Below are positions 27,971-35,677 of a DNA stretch of 64,000 nt, piece by piece. Both the position numbers and the translations under genes were made by a program. The notes below the pieces were generated by a model, which was given only the letters and a program-made list of their open reading frames with translations, made no database searches and was not told where the DNA came from. Source of the stretch: an uncultured Aquimarina sp. (GTDB taxonomy: Bacteria > Bacteroidota > Bacteroidia > Flavobacteriales > Flavobacteriaceae); contig CANMWA010000002.1 in the NCBI GenBank assembly GCA_947501475.1, forward strand, positions 186,001-250,000, in the 5' to 3' direction. Within the stretch, counting starts at the first letter, position 1; every line of letters begins with the position of its first letter.

Positions 27971-28534
27971 ATGAAAGAATTTTTAACGCAAATAAAAAGG
28001 CTTACCCAACTGAATGAAAGTGAAATTTCAGAATTAACCAAGATTGTAGAAATTAATACTTACTACAAAGGAGATGTCATCCTCAATACTAATAAAATTA
28101 ATCGAAAATTGTATTTCATAGACAAGGGCTTAGTCAAAGTCTCTTTTTTTACTGAGGATAAAGAGTTTGTTATGAAATTTTTTTATGAAAACGAATTTTG
28201 TGCTGTTCTTGACAGTTTAACCACAGAAAAACCATCAAATTATAGAATTACTGCACTTACAAGTGTTAATCTGATTGAAATTGATTTTGAAAAACTAAAA
28301 AATCTAGCATCAAAACACCCTTCTTTTGGAAAAATAATATCAGGAATTCCATCAATGGCTTCACAAAAAATGATGAATAGAATACGTGAATTACTTGAGG
28401 CAGATGCTAAAGAAAGATATTTGAATTTTTTAAACAATAATGGACATCTAATGAAATTTATTAGCTTAAAAGACTTGTCTGCATATCTTGGAATTTCTCA
28501 AGTTACATTAAGTAGAATTAGAGCAGAAATCTAA
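27971..28534 (+). CDS. Crp/Fnr-family regulator 1
   Basis: 187 residues. A cyclic-nucleotide-binding-like beta-barrel (about 20-120, with INRKLYFIDKGLVKVSFFTEDKEFVMKFF) is followed by an HTH near the C-terminus (FISLKDLSAYLGISQVTLSRIRAEI). No Cys cluster for an iron-sulfur sensor is visible. The HTH is short, ending at the recognition helix, as usual in this Bacteroidota group. Its likely target is the DoxX-like membrane gene 70 bp downstream. This is the first of three regulator plus membrane-protein pairs in the array. Confidence 0.9.
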   Translation: MKEFLTQIKRLTQLNESEISELTKIVEINTYYKGDVILNTNKINRKLYFIDKGLVKVSFFTEDKEFVMKFFYENEFCAVLDSLTTEKPSNYRITALTSVNLIEIDFEKLKNLASKHPSFGKIISGIPSMASQKMMNRIRELLEADAKERYLNFLNNNGHLMKFISLKDLSAYLGISQVTLSRIRAEI

Positions 28535-28604
28535 TTTTTTTAACAAATGTAAAATATATTGTAGTTTTTTAGTTCTTCCTTTGCAATAACAAAAACTATA
28601 ATTT

Positions 28605-29015
28605 ATGAGTTCACTTGATAAGAAACAAATTGGATGCTTTGCAATGTTTATATTAATGATGCTTTCTGCATCTTTTAAAATACTCCATTATGGCCCTTCA
28701 GTACATTTCTACGTTTATCCTTTACCAGATTTAATGTTAAATTCTATTGGCTATATTGAATTCATCTGTGGGATTCTATACCTAATTGGAGTTAAAAAAA
28801 TATCATTTAGAGTTTATGGGGGATTAATTGTAATTCCTTTATTAATTGGAGCAGTAGGTTCACATATTGCCTTTGGTTGGTTCAACCTATTTGATGGGAT
28901 AAGTGAACCGTTTCACTTTACATTGCCATCTTTTATAATTCTATGTCTTGCAATTTGGATTTCATATAATCCGATTGTAAAATTTATCAAGTCAGGTTTC
29001 AAAATAGCTGAATAG
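28605..29015 (+). CDS. DoxX-like small membrane protein
   Basis: 136 residues with four membrane helices (about 10-25, 45-62, 70-88, 103-122). The pattern MLSASFKILHYGPS at the first helix and IEFICGILYLIGV at the second is typical of DoxX-like proteins. Function is unknown for this branch; some DoxX proteins respond to oxidative stress. It follows the Crp regulator, which probably controls it. A long palindromic attC-like site begins about 55 bp after the stop. Confidence 0.8.
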   Translation: MSSLDKKQIGCFAMFILMMLSASFKILHYGPSVHFYVYPLPDLMLNSIGYIEFICGILYLIGVKKISFRVYGGLIVIPLLIGAVGSHIAFGWFNLFDGISEPFHFTLPSFIILCLAIWISYNPIVKFIKSGFKIAE

Positions 29016-29070
29016 GAATTAGAAAAAATTGAACTAATTTATTCCAAGCATTTATTGATAGTAAAAAACT

Positions 29071-29204
29071 ATTCCCAATAAGGTATAAAAGCAATAGCGG
29101 TTCGGTACAAACTCGAACCGTTTTTGTCTTTAATTCAGTACCTTGTTATCCTAAAAGATATTACGTTTAATCCGTTACTGCTTTTATACTAAACGTTATG
29201 AGTA
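29071..29204 (+). repeat. attC-like site F1
   Basis: The arms 29082-29100 (GGTATAAAAGCAATAGCGG) and 29172-29190 pair at 16/19. A nested hairpin CGGTTCG...CGAACCG sits within. The right end is AAACGTTATGAGTA (29191-29204), where GTTATGAGTA is complementary at 8/10 to the R'' of site F2, which bounds the RidA cassette. Confidence 0.65.
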
Positions 29205-29237
29205 AGTTGATAAAATTTATCTGAATTAAATAAATTT

Positions 29238-29633
29238 ATGACTAATAAAAAATATATAACAAAAGGCAAAGGGCTTCCTAACTGGTCGAATCCTATTAGT
29301 CATGCAGTCGTTGTGAATAATATGTGTTTTGTGAGTGGTCAATTATCTGTAAATATTGAAGGAAAATATATTTCTGGAACAATACTAGAAGAAGGAAATT
29401 TGGCATTCTCAAATTTTTTTTCCGCTATAGAAAATGCTGAATTTAAGAAAGAAGATATAGTTTTTATTGATATCGCTTTTGACAATTTAAAAGATTTACC
29501 TGAAATAAATAAATTATATACGGAATTGTTTCCTGAGAATAAACGACCCGCCAGGACAATATATCAAGCAGAAGCCCTGCCGTTTGGTGGTAAAATCAAG
29601 ATTACTGGAACAGCGGTAAAAGAATTAGTTTGA
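29238..29633 (+). CDS. RidA-family (YjgF/UK114) protein
   Basis: 131 residues. The fold is recognised by LPNWSNPISHAVVVNNMCFVSGQL at the N-terminus, the mid part DIAFDNLKDLPEINKLYTELF and the C-terminal RPARTIYQAEALPFGGKIKITGTA. Arg in the RPART motif is the imine-binding residue of RidA deaminases (R105 in E. coli). Housekeeping RidA hydrolyses 2-aminoacrylate; cassette copies may act on other enamines. It is the only gene of a cassette bounded by 29195 and 29672. Confidence 0.9.
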   Translation: MTNKKYITKGKGLPNWSNPISHAVVVNNMCFVSGQLSVNIEGKYISGTILEEGNLAFSNFFSAIENAEFKKEDIVFIDIAFDNLKDLPEINKLYTELFPENKRPARTIYQAEALPFGGKIKITGTAVKELV

Positions 29634-29659
29634 TGTAAAAATAACCGAAATCAAAAAAA

Positions 29660-29760
29660 GCCTACACACAACAATGTATAAGAAACCATAGGGTTTTTAG
29701 GCTTCATCAAAAGATCTGTGTTTCTTTGTAAAGCCGCCAACTTAAACGATCAACTGACTG
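29660..29760 (+). repeat. attC-like site F2 (ends RidA cassette)
   Basis: R'' TACACACAAC (29663-29672) pairs at 8/10 with GTTATGAGTA at 29195. Its core TATAAGAAACCATAGGG is also in site C. The right boundary may be AAACGATCAAC (near 29735), a motif that recurs at 30569 upstream of the MBL cassette. The rest of 29634-29883 holds no gene. Confidence 0.55.
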
Positions 29761-29883
29761 ATTGTTTTTGAAAATATACCAAAATGCTATATACTATATT
29801 TATACCAATAAAAGCTTCTTATTTTCTTTTTAGAAAGAAAGTACACCGCATAGCCTTATTAAGACTACCTTAGGTAAAAAATA

Positions 29884-30486
29884 ATGTCGATAGAACGAAG
29901 AGTGCAATTGGTAGAAAAGCTTTTTCATAAATTAGATCAAGAAAGCACTCAGTTTGAACAATCATCAGGGCTTAGTTGTGTTTCTGGTTGCGGAAAATGT
30001 TGCACACACCCAGATGTAGAAGCTTCTCCTTTAGAATTTTTACCCTGGGCCTTTCACTTGTTTTTAAATGGGAAAGCTTTAAAAACACTTCTTATACTTA
30101 AAAAAACTTCTAGTTCAACTTGTTTCATCTACAAACCCTTATCTATTATTGATCAGGGTCGTTGTAGCAATTACAAATACCGGGGTTTAATTTGTCGGTT
30201 GTTTGGATTTGCTGCCAATACTGATAAATATGGAAAATTGAGATTGGCTACTTGTAAAATTATCAAAGAAGGTCAGGCTGACAACTATAATACTACTTCT
30301 AAAGCAATTGCAAAAGGAATGTATGTACCTGTATTTACAGAGTATTACATGCAATTAAATCAAATAGATTTTCGCTTAGGAAACATAATATTACCAATAA
30401 ACAAAGCACTTAAAATGGCTTTAGAAGAAGTTTTACAATATTATGCATACAGACCTTTTCTAGATATAGAAAAAAAATGTGGTTAA
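29884..30486 (+). CDS. YkgJ-family Cys-cluster protein
   Basis: 200 residues. The cysteine cluster SGCGKCCTHPDVEASPLEF (about 36-54) and the second half CFIYKPLSIIDQGRCSNYKYRGLICRLFGF, with C at the start, GRC and ICR, form the conserved zinc- or iron-binding site of the YkgJ/CxxCxxCC family. Function is not established. No signal peptide. It is alone in its unit between attC-like site F2 and the site upstream of the MBL gene. Confidence 0.88.
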   Translation: MSIERRVQLVEKLFHKLDQESTQFEQSSGLSCVSGCGKCCTHPDVEASPLEFLPWAFHLFLNGKALKTLLILKKTSSSTCFIYKPLSIIDQGRCSNYKYRGLICRLFGFAANTDKYGKLRLATCKIIKEGQADNYNTTSKAIAKGMYVPVFTEYYMQLNQIDFRLGNIILPINKALKMALEEVLQYYAYRPFLDIEKKCG

Positions 30487-30694
30487 AAAAACATTAAATC
30501 TACCGATGCCATAGATTTGTAAGCCTTATACCTAGTCTGCTATTACCGCTACTAGGATTGCAAATATGAACGATCAACATAAAATATGAGTTGGTTTGTT
30601 GATTTTTATAAATTTAGAAAATATATCATTACCTTTTGTCTATATACTATGTGTTATTTAGTTAACAAGGTGATTATATATATTGTTGGCGGTA
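30487..30694 (+). repeat. attC-like site H (right end well defined)
   Basis: The right boundary GTTGGCGGTA (30685-30694) is a perfect 10-bp complement of TACCGCCAAC at 31394, the R'' box of the MBL cassette it opens. A hairpin CCTAGT...ACTAGG lies at 30531-30556. The left end is unclear. Confidence 0.6.
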
Positions 30695-30708
30695 ATTTGG
30701 AAAAAACA

Positions 30709-31389
30709 ATGAAAATGACTTTTACATACATCTACATCTTGATTCTTCTTTGTTCTTGCAATATGAAAAATGAACCTATTTATACTCAATTACAGCCGAA
30801 CATTTATGAAATAAACAATCAATACTTTTATAGCGAGAAAGTACATACATACCTAGTCGAATTGAATGACAAAGTTTTGCTTTTTGACATTCCGACTTAT
30901 TCAAGAGATATCAAAGACTTTATAACTTCCTTTGAGAAACCCGCTTTCGCATTAATATCACACGGTTCATGTGGAATTTCGGACGGAACAAAATGGCAGG
31001 AAGAAATTGGACTTAAAGTCTATGCACATAGAGCGGACACAAATCATCCATGGCTGAGAATGAAACCTGACGTATTCTTCACTGAAATGCCTGAATTCGG
31101 AAAAAGTATTGAAGTTATTCACACACCTGGACATAGTGCAGGAGCAATTTGTGTATTAGAGAAATCATCAAAATCCTTGTTTACAGGAGACACTTTCTAT
31201 GGCGACAAGAACGGTGAAATTAGGGATTTTAGTAAAGAAAAATCTGCCGAATATGAAAATCCATCGGACAGAATTGAAAGTTGTAAAAAACTGTTGGACT
31301 ATGATTTTGAAAATGTTTATCCGTTTCATTACAAGATAATCGAGGGAAGTGGAAAAGAAAAATTAGCCGAATATTTGAAAGGTAAATAA
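30709..31389 (+). CDS. Metallo-beta-lactamase-fold lipoprotein
   Basis: 226 residues from the ATG at 30709; a frame opens upstream at 30586 inside the palindromic site, but the lipoprotein signal (YIYILILLCSC, Cys at about residue 15 or 17) starts at 30709. The MBL fold shows ISHGSCGISDG (in place of the usual HxHxDH; only the first His is kept), THTPGHSAGAICV-like VIHTPGHSAG and FTGDTFYGD. The missing HxHxD residues suggest altered metal binding or a non-canonical hydrolase; substrate unknown. It forms a one-gene cassette with perfectly complementary boundaries. Confidence 0.85.
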   Translation: MKMTFTYIYILILLCSCNMKNEPIYTQLQPNIYEINNQYFYSEKVHTYLVELNDKVLLFDIPTYSRDIKDFITSFEKPAFALISHGSCGISDGTKWQEEIGLKVYAHRADTNHPWLRMKPDVFFTEMPEFGKSIEVIHTPGHSAGAICVLEKSSKSLFTGDTFYGDKNGEIRDFSKEKSAEYENPSDRIESCKKLLDYDFENVYPFHYKIIEGSGKEKLAEYLKGK

Positions 31390-31393
31390 AAAC

Positions 31394-31528
31394 TACCGCC
31401 AACATGGTGTATTGCTCATTGCGGCTGAATTCCTAATCGGAATTCATTACAATTTGCTATCTTTCGGGTTATGGTGGAAAATCATAGTTGATTTTCCGCA
31501 ACGAGCCATACACAGACCGTTGTATGCC
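31394..31528 (+). repeat. attC-like site E (ends MBL cassette)
   Basis: R'' TACCGCCAAC (31394-31403) is a perfect complement of 30685-30694. The arms 31406-31424 and 31496-31514 pair at 16/19. Nested hairpins GAATTCC-TAATC-GGAATTC (31427-31445) and GGAAAATCA...TGATTTTCC sit inside. The right end is GACCGTTGTATGCC (31515-31528). It begins 4 nt after the MBL stop codon and ends 2 nt before the next CDS. Confidence 0.75.
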
Positions 31529-31530
31529 AT

Positions 31531-32025
31531 TTGAAAAAAGCGCAAGAATTGAAACAGATAAACATTAAAAAAGGAGAGGTTCTGCAGAAAAGTGGAGATT
31601 TGAACAGTAAAGTTTATCAAGTTATTTCCGGGCTTTTAAGAAGTTACACTATTGATCACAAAGGAAAAGAACACATTTTTATGTTTGCGCCAGAAAATTG
31701 GACAATTGCAGATAGCCAACCAAAAGAAAAACCTTGCGATTTATATATTGATGCCTTAGAAGATTCGGTCGTAATTGTTTTGAAAAAGGACATTAAAAGA
31801 GAAAGTCAAAATATTGGCGCATTTATAAAACGTCTTTCCGTATTGCAAAATAGAGTCATTATGCTAATGAGTTTTTCTGCTATCGAACGCTATGAACATT
31901 TTGAAGAAACTTATCCCGAAATTCTTCAACGAGTTACTCAAAAAATGATTGCATCTTATTTAGGTATTACACCTGAATCTTTGAGCACAATAAAGAAAAA
32001 CAGAATCAATAGCCCCATTTCTTAA
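31531..32025 (+). CDS. Crp/Fnr-family regulator 2, short N-terminus
   Basis: 164 residues from a TTG start that lies 2 nt after the attC-like boundary. A cNMP-binding barrel (INIKKGEVLQKSGDLNSKVYQVISGLL...) and an HTH (MIASYLGITPESLSTIKKNRI) are present, but the usual ~20-25 N-terminal residues are absent compared with the regulators at 27971 and 33683. Either translation starts at a non-standard codon upstream or the cassette boundary trimmed the gene. It is followed by a membrane protein 62 bp away, which a GAAC...GTTC palindrome (32063-32087) may help to control. Confidence 0.85.
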   Translation: MKKAQELKQINIKKGEVLQKSGDLNSKVYQVISGLLRSYTIDHKGKEHIFMFAPENWTIADSQPKEKPCDLYIDALEDSVVIVLKKDIKRESQNIGAFIKRLSVLQNRVIMLMSFSAIERYEHFEETYPEILQRVTQKMIASYLGITPESLSTIKKNRINSPIS

Positions 32026-32087
32026 TCTACATTAATGCAAAAGATAGAATTATATTAGACTTTTGAACAAATAAATTTTGAGTTCAA

Positions 32088-32540
32088 ATGAAAAATATAT
32101 CAATACTATTAAAAGTTTCCGCAATCCTATGGATTGTTTGGGGAATCGTTCATATTTTGGCTGGAGTTCTAACGATGAACTTTGTTTTATCTGGAAACAT
32201 CTCTTCTTCTATTGCCGGAATTGCAGATGCAGTTGACCCAAGTACGCTACAGATGGAATATCCAAAAGCAGCGGGAGCAGTAATTGGAAATCACGGATTT
32301 AATTTATTTTGGATTGGTATTGTAACCTTTATAAGCGCATTCTTCATTTGGAAAGGGAATAAAAATGCTATTTTTCTTGCTGCAATAACAGGTGGTTTAG
32401 CCGATTTGGCTTATTTTCTATTTATGGATTTAGGAGGCTATGTAAATTTTATGCCAGGAACTGTTATGACAATATTTTCCTCTCTAGCTATCATTTCAAG
32501 TTTTTACTATTACTTCAAAAACCGAAATTTAACCAATTAA
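32088..32540 (+). CDS. Small four-helix membrane protein
   Basis: 150 residues. Four hydrophobic segments: ILLKVSAILWIVWGIVHILAGVL near the start, LFWIGIVTFISAFFIW in the middle, FLAAITGGLADLAYFLFM, and FMPGTVMTIFSSLAIISSFYYYF at the end. I do not recognise a named family. By position it is the likely target of the Crp-type regulator directly upstream, with which it and the SGNH gene share one unit bounded by sites E and G. Confidence 0.78.
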   Translation: MKNISILLKVSAILWIVWGIVHILAGVLTMNFVLSGNISSSIAGIADAVDPSTLQMEYPKAAGAVIGNHGFNLFWIGIVTFISAFFIWKGNKNAIFLAAITGGLADLAYFLFMDLGGYVNFMPGTVMTIFSSLAIISSFYYYFKNRNLTN

Positions 32541-32577
32541 AAACGGCATTTGGAAAGTATATTATAGAAATGTATTT

Positions 32578-32605
32578 TTAGGTTTCTTTGATCAAAAAAA
32601 CCTAA
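32578..32605 (+). terminator. Hairpin after the membrane gene
   Basis: TTAGGTTTCTTTGA (32578-32591) pairs with 32592-32605 at 13/14. It lies in the gap before the SGNH gene and could terminate the regulator-membrane operon. Confidence 0.6.
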
Positions 32606-32616
32606 GACATAAACAA

Positions 32617-32693
32617 CAATCGACAAGGTTAGAAACTAATTTAGTGTAAACCTTAATCTTTAACTTGTGTAAACCATCTCCCTTTACGAACAT
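32617..32693 (+). repeat. 77-bp direct repeat, copy 2
   Basis: Second copy of the block at 27881-27956, ending 13 nt before the ATG of the SGNH gene. It keeps CTAATTTAGTGTA and AACTTGTGTAAACCAT, and ends in TTTACGAACAT where copy 1 has TTAACGAACAT. Confidence 0.8.
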
Positions 32694-32706
32694 TTAAAAA
32701 CAAACT

Positions 32707-33498
32707 ATGAACATAAAATATATTTTAGGAGCAATTTTGACATTTCCACTTTTACCATTAATGTATTTTCAAGGTAAAAAAATAAAAGCGAGTGTACCAA
32801 GATTACCCGAAGCAAAAGGAACTAATGGATTGTGTTCTATTTCTTCTGAAAAAACACTCCGAATGCTCACCATTGGAGAAAGTACTATTGCTGGTGTAGG
32901 AGTTAATACACACGAAGAAGGCTTTACAGGGGCTTTAGCAAATGAATTAGCGACTAAATTAAAAACCGATGTTGATTGGAAGGTTTATGCAAAAAGTGGG
33001 TATACCGCAAAAAGAGTTAGTGAAAAAATTATTGACCTTATTAAAGAAAAATCCATCGACTTAATTGTAATTGGCCTTGGAGGAAATGATGCTTTTGAAT
33101 TAAATACCCCTAAAAAATGGGCTAAAGATGTTCAAAAACTTATTAAAACCATAAGATTAAAATTTAAAGAAACCCCTATTGTATTTATAAATATGCCACC
33201 AATTAAAGAATTTCCAGCGTTTACTTCCCTTATAAAATTTTCAATTGGAAATTTAGTCAATATTCTTGGAAAAGAATTAGAAAAAATTGTGAAAGATTAT
33301 GAAAACGTTTACTATTACTCAAGAGAAATAATATCTGCAGATATTATTAAGAGGTTTGAACTCAAAATAAAACCTACTGATCTTTTTAGTGATGGAGTTC
33401 ATCCATCAAAAACGACATACCAAGTTTGGGCAAAAGATGTCTCAAATTTTATAACTCAATCAAAGGAAATTAAAAACGCCTTACAACAAAGTGTATAA
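32707..33498 (+). CDS. SGNH/GDSL hydrolase
   Basis: 263 residues. An N-terminal hydrophobic anchor (YILGAILTFPLLPLMYF) precedes an SGNH domain with GESTIAGVG (block I, Ser ~61), GLGGNDAF (block III) and DLFSDGVHPSKTTY (block V, Asp-x-x-His). These enzymes are esterases or lipases; the substrate is unknown. It is preceded by the 77-bp repeat, and its last codons lie in the left arm of attC-like site G. Confidence 0.9.
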   Translation: MNIKYILGAILTFPLLPLMYFQGKKIKASVPRLPEAKGTNGLCSISSEKTLRMLTIGESTIAGVGVNTHEEGFTGALANELATKLKTDVDWKVYAKSGYTAKRVSEKIIDLIKEKSIDLIVIGLGGNDAFELNTPKKWAKDVQKLIKTIRLKFKETPIVFINMPPIKEFPAFTSLIKFSIGNLVNILGKELEKIVKDYENVYYYSREIISADIIKRFELKIKPTDLFSDGVHPSKTTYQVWAKDVSNFITQSKEIKNALQQSV

Positions 33499-33660
33499 AA
33501 CATAACTAGTAAGTGGTATAACAAAAGGTTCATGCTTATTTATAAAGTCCACCAAATTTTTAATTTGGTTATATTAAAAAATAAAAATTCGGCTTGTGCT
33601 AAATCCGAAAAGATAGCGTCTTTTTACGCGCTACGTTTCATACACAAGACCGTTAAGTAA
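33478..33660 (+). repeat. attC-like site G
   Basis: R'' GCCTTACAAC (33478-33487) pairs at 8/10 with GTTGTATGCC at 31519, defining a three-gene cassette. The arms 33491-33506 (GTGTATAAAACATAAC) and 33630-33645 pair at 13/16. Nested hairpins CCAAATTTTTAATTTGG and TAGCGT...ACGCGCTA lie within. The right end is GACCGTTAAGTAAT. Confidence 0.7.
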
Positions 33661-33682
33661 TTATAAAAAACGTTTAGCTTAA

Positions 33683-34243
33683 ATGGAAGAATCGATTGTA
33701 GTACTTTTAAATAAGGCAGGAAAGTTTTCTGAAAAGGAATCGTTGCTTCTAAAACAAGAGCTTCAATGTAAAGAATTTAAAAAAGGAGATGTTTTACTTC
33801 AAAAAGGGGATGTTTGTTCTTCATTGTGTTTTATTATTTCGGGTAGCTTTTATCAATACAGTATCGATTCAGACTTTAATAAGAATATCATCGACCTAAA
33901 CATCGCTAATGATTGGGTAATAAATCACAAAAGCTTCACTTCCAGAAAACCATCAGAATATTTAATTCAAGCTTTTGAAGACAGTTCTTTCTATGAAATT
34001 TCGATAGATGCCATACATAAGCTAATTGCTCAATCACAATCGTTTCTTCAAATGGGTAAAATTTTAGAAGAATCTACTTCACGAATTGATTTTTTTGATA
34101 ATAACGCTACACCTGATGAGAAGTATCGTTATATACTAACAAACAAACCTAATCTTCTTCAAAAATTTCCGCAAACAATCATTGCTTCTTACCTTAAAAT
34201 GACACCAGAAACGTTGAGTAGAGTTAGAAAAAGAATTTTCTAA
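33683..34243 (+). CDS. Crp/Fnr-family regulator 3
   Basis: 186 residues. The barrel has FKKGDVLLQKGDVCSSLCFIISGSFYQYSI (about 32-61), and the HTH FPQTIIASYLKMTPETLSRVRKRIF closes the protein. No obvious FeS cysteine set. Between its stop and the next gene is TTGAT-N4-ATCAA, the classical FNR-box pattern, which suggests it acts on the downstream promoter. It is the third regulator plus membrane-protein pair of the array. Confidence 0.9.
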   Translation: MEESIVVLLNKAGKFSEKESLLLKQELQCKEFKKGDVLLQKGDVCSSLCFIISGSFYQYSIDSDFNKNIIDLNIANDWVINHKSFTSRKPSEYLIQAFEDSSFYEISIDAIHKLIAQSQSFLQMGKILEESTSRIDFFDNNATPDEKYRYILTNKPNLLQKFPQTIIASYLKMTPETLSRVRKRIF

Positions 34244-34256
34244 AATTAATTCGTTT

Positions 34257-34272
34257 CTTGATTTCAATCAAG
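34257..34272. promoter_or_regulatory. FNR/Crp-box-like palindrome
   Basis: CTTGATTTCAATCAAG contains the exact TTGAT-N4-ATCAA consensus. It lies 54 bp upstream of the ATG at 34326, between regulator 3 and its membrane-protein neighbour. Confidence 0.65.
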
Positions 34273-34325
34273 TGCTATTTTTTTATAATCCTTTGATATT
34301 TGCCTTTAAACTAAATATCAAAACA

Positions 34326-34964
34326 ATGACACCTGATTTTTACAAAAGCACCGGAATTTCACTAACTATAGGCTCATTTTTGGCTATTGCCACTATGTTT
34401 TTACACCCATCAGGAGGTAACATTGAGCATATTATTCAAATAGCTGCACCGATACAGATTACTCACGCATTAGCTATCTTTTGTTTGCCATTTATTTTAT
34501 TTGGTTTTTATGGACTAACCCATAAACTTTCAGGTAAATGGAAATTATCAACTCTAGCTTTTATCATAATTGTATTCGGGCATTTTGCAGCAATGCTCGC
34601 AGCACTATTTAATGGTTTGGCCTTACCCTATTTTCTTGATCAATATTCAGAAAACCTTGAGCAGAATATTACTACTCTAAAACTTATTGTTAATTATGGT
34701 TTTGCTATAAATAAAGCATTAGACTATGTATTCATCGTCTCATTTTGTTCTGCGATTAGCGTTTATTCTTTACTTACAATTAATTCAAAAAAACTTCCTA
34801 AATGGATTGGATATTTTGGTATTGCAATTTTAATTTTTGCGATAATCGGTGCAGCTACAAATTTTGTATTTACAAGTCTTACAGGTTTCAGAATATTTAT
34901 CTTTAGCATAGCTGGTTGGATTCTATGTTCAGGAATATCATTAATCCAATCTAATAAGAAATAG
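34326..34964 (+). CDS. Six-helix membrane protein of unknown function
   Basis: 212 residues from the ATG at 34326; an in-frame GTG at 34272 is part of the palindromic box and is rejected. About six hydrophobic segments (TGISLTIGSFLAIATMFL, ITHALAIFCLPFILFGFYGL, TLAFIIIVFGHFAAMLAALF, YVFIVSFCSAISVYSLL, WIGYFGIAILIFAIIGAA, IFIFSIAGWILCSGISL). It resembles uncharacterised DUF4386-like integral membrane proteins, without certainty. The methyltransferase begins 2 bp after its stop. Confidence 0.78.
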   Translation: MTPDFYKSTGISLTIGSFLAIATMFLHPSGGNIEHIIQIAAPIQITHALAIFCLPFILFGFYGLTHKLSGKWKLSTLAFIIIVFGHFAAMLAALFNGLALPYFLDQYSENLEQNITTLKLIVNYGFAINKALDYVFIVSFCSAISVYSLLTINSKKLPKWIGYFGIAILIFAIIGAATNFVFTSLTGFRIFIFSIAGWILCSGISLIQSNKK

Positions 34965-34966
34965 CG

Positions 34967-35677
34967 ATGAACAAAGAAAAAATCAAAAAAGCCTATAACG
35001 AATTAGCAGAAAGCTATAATAAATTAATAGACCACAAACCACATAATGCTTATTACGATAGACCTAATACATTGAATTTACTTAAAGAAGTAAATAACAA
35101 ATCGGTTCTCGATGCAGCTTGTGGACCTGGAAAATATGCAGAAATCTTAATTTCAAAAAAAGCCCAAGTAACGGGATTTGACTTGAGTTCAGAAATGATA
35201 AAGTTTGCAAAGCAAAGAAACAAAAATCAAGGAACATTCTTTGTCCACGATTTAAGTGAGCCTTTGACAATGATAGAAGACAAATCTTTTGATTTTGTTC
35301 TGTGTGCATTAGCCTTACATTATATAGAAGATTGGAATTTAACAATTAAAGAATTTCATAGAGTTCTAAAAACCGACGGACAATTAATCATCTCAATTGA
35401 ACATCCCTTTTTTGAGTATAATTATTACAAATCGACCGAATATTTTAAAACAGAAGCTGTAAAATGCGTTTGGACAGGTTTTGGCAGTCCAATTGAAATT
35501 AATAGTCATAGACGACCACTCAATGATTGTATTGCACCACTAACTGAAAATGGATTTTATATTGACAAATTGGTTGAGCCAAAACCTTTGAAGGAATTCG
35601 AAGAATTAGATCAAAAGCATTACAAAGAACTCAATGAATTTCCAGCTTTTATGTGTATTAGAGCAGTCAAAAAATAG
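34967..35677 (+). CDS. Class I SAM-dependent methyltransferase
   Basis: 236 residues. Motif I is SVLDAACGPGKYAEIL (about 44-59), and the acidic motif II residue is D in VTGFDLSSEMI; motif IV is FDFVLCALALHYIED. The substrate is not deducible. It is the last gene of the array and co-directional with the membrane protein 2 bp upstream. No R'' box matching the start GTTAAGTAAT of its unit follows. Confidence 0.9.
   Translation: MNKEKIKKAYNELAESYNKLIDHKPHNAYYDRPNTLNLLKEVNNKSVLDAACGPGKYAEILISKKAQVTGFDLSSEMIKFAKQRNKNQGTFFVHDLSEPLTMIEDKSFDFVLCALALHYIEDWNLTIKEFHRVLKTDGQLIISIEHPFFEYNYYKSTEYFKTEAVKCVWTGFGSPIEINSHRRPLNDCIAPLTENGFYIDKLVEPKPLKEFEELDQKHYKELNEFPAFMCIRAVKK

Noticed and set aside
30586..30708. 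Longer N-terminus for the MBL-fold protein
   Set aside because: That part lies in the recombination site, and the lipoprotein signal begins at 30709.
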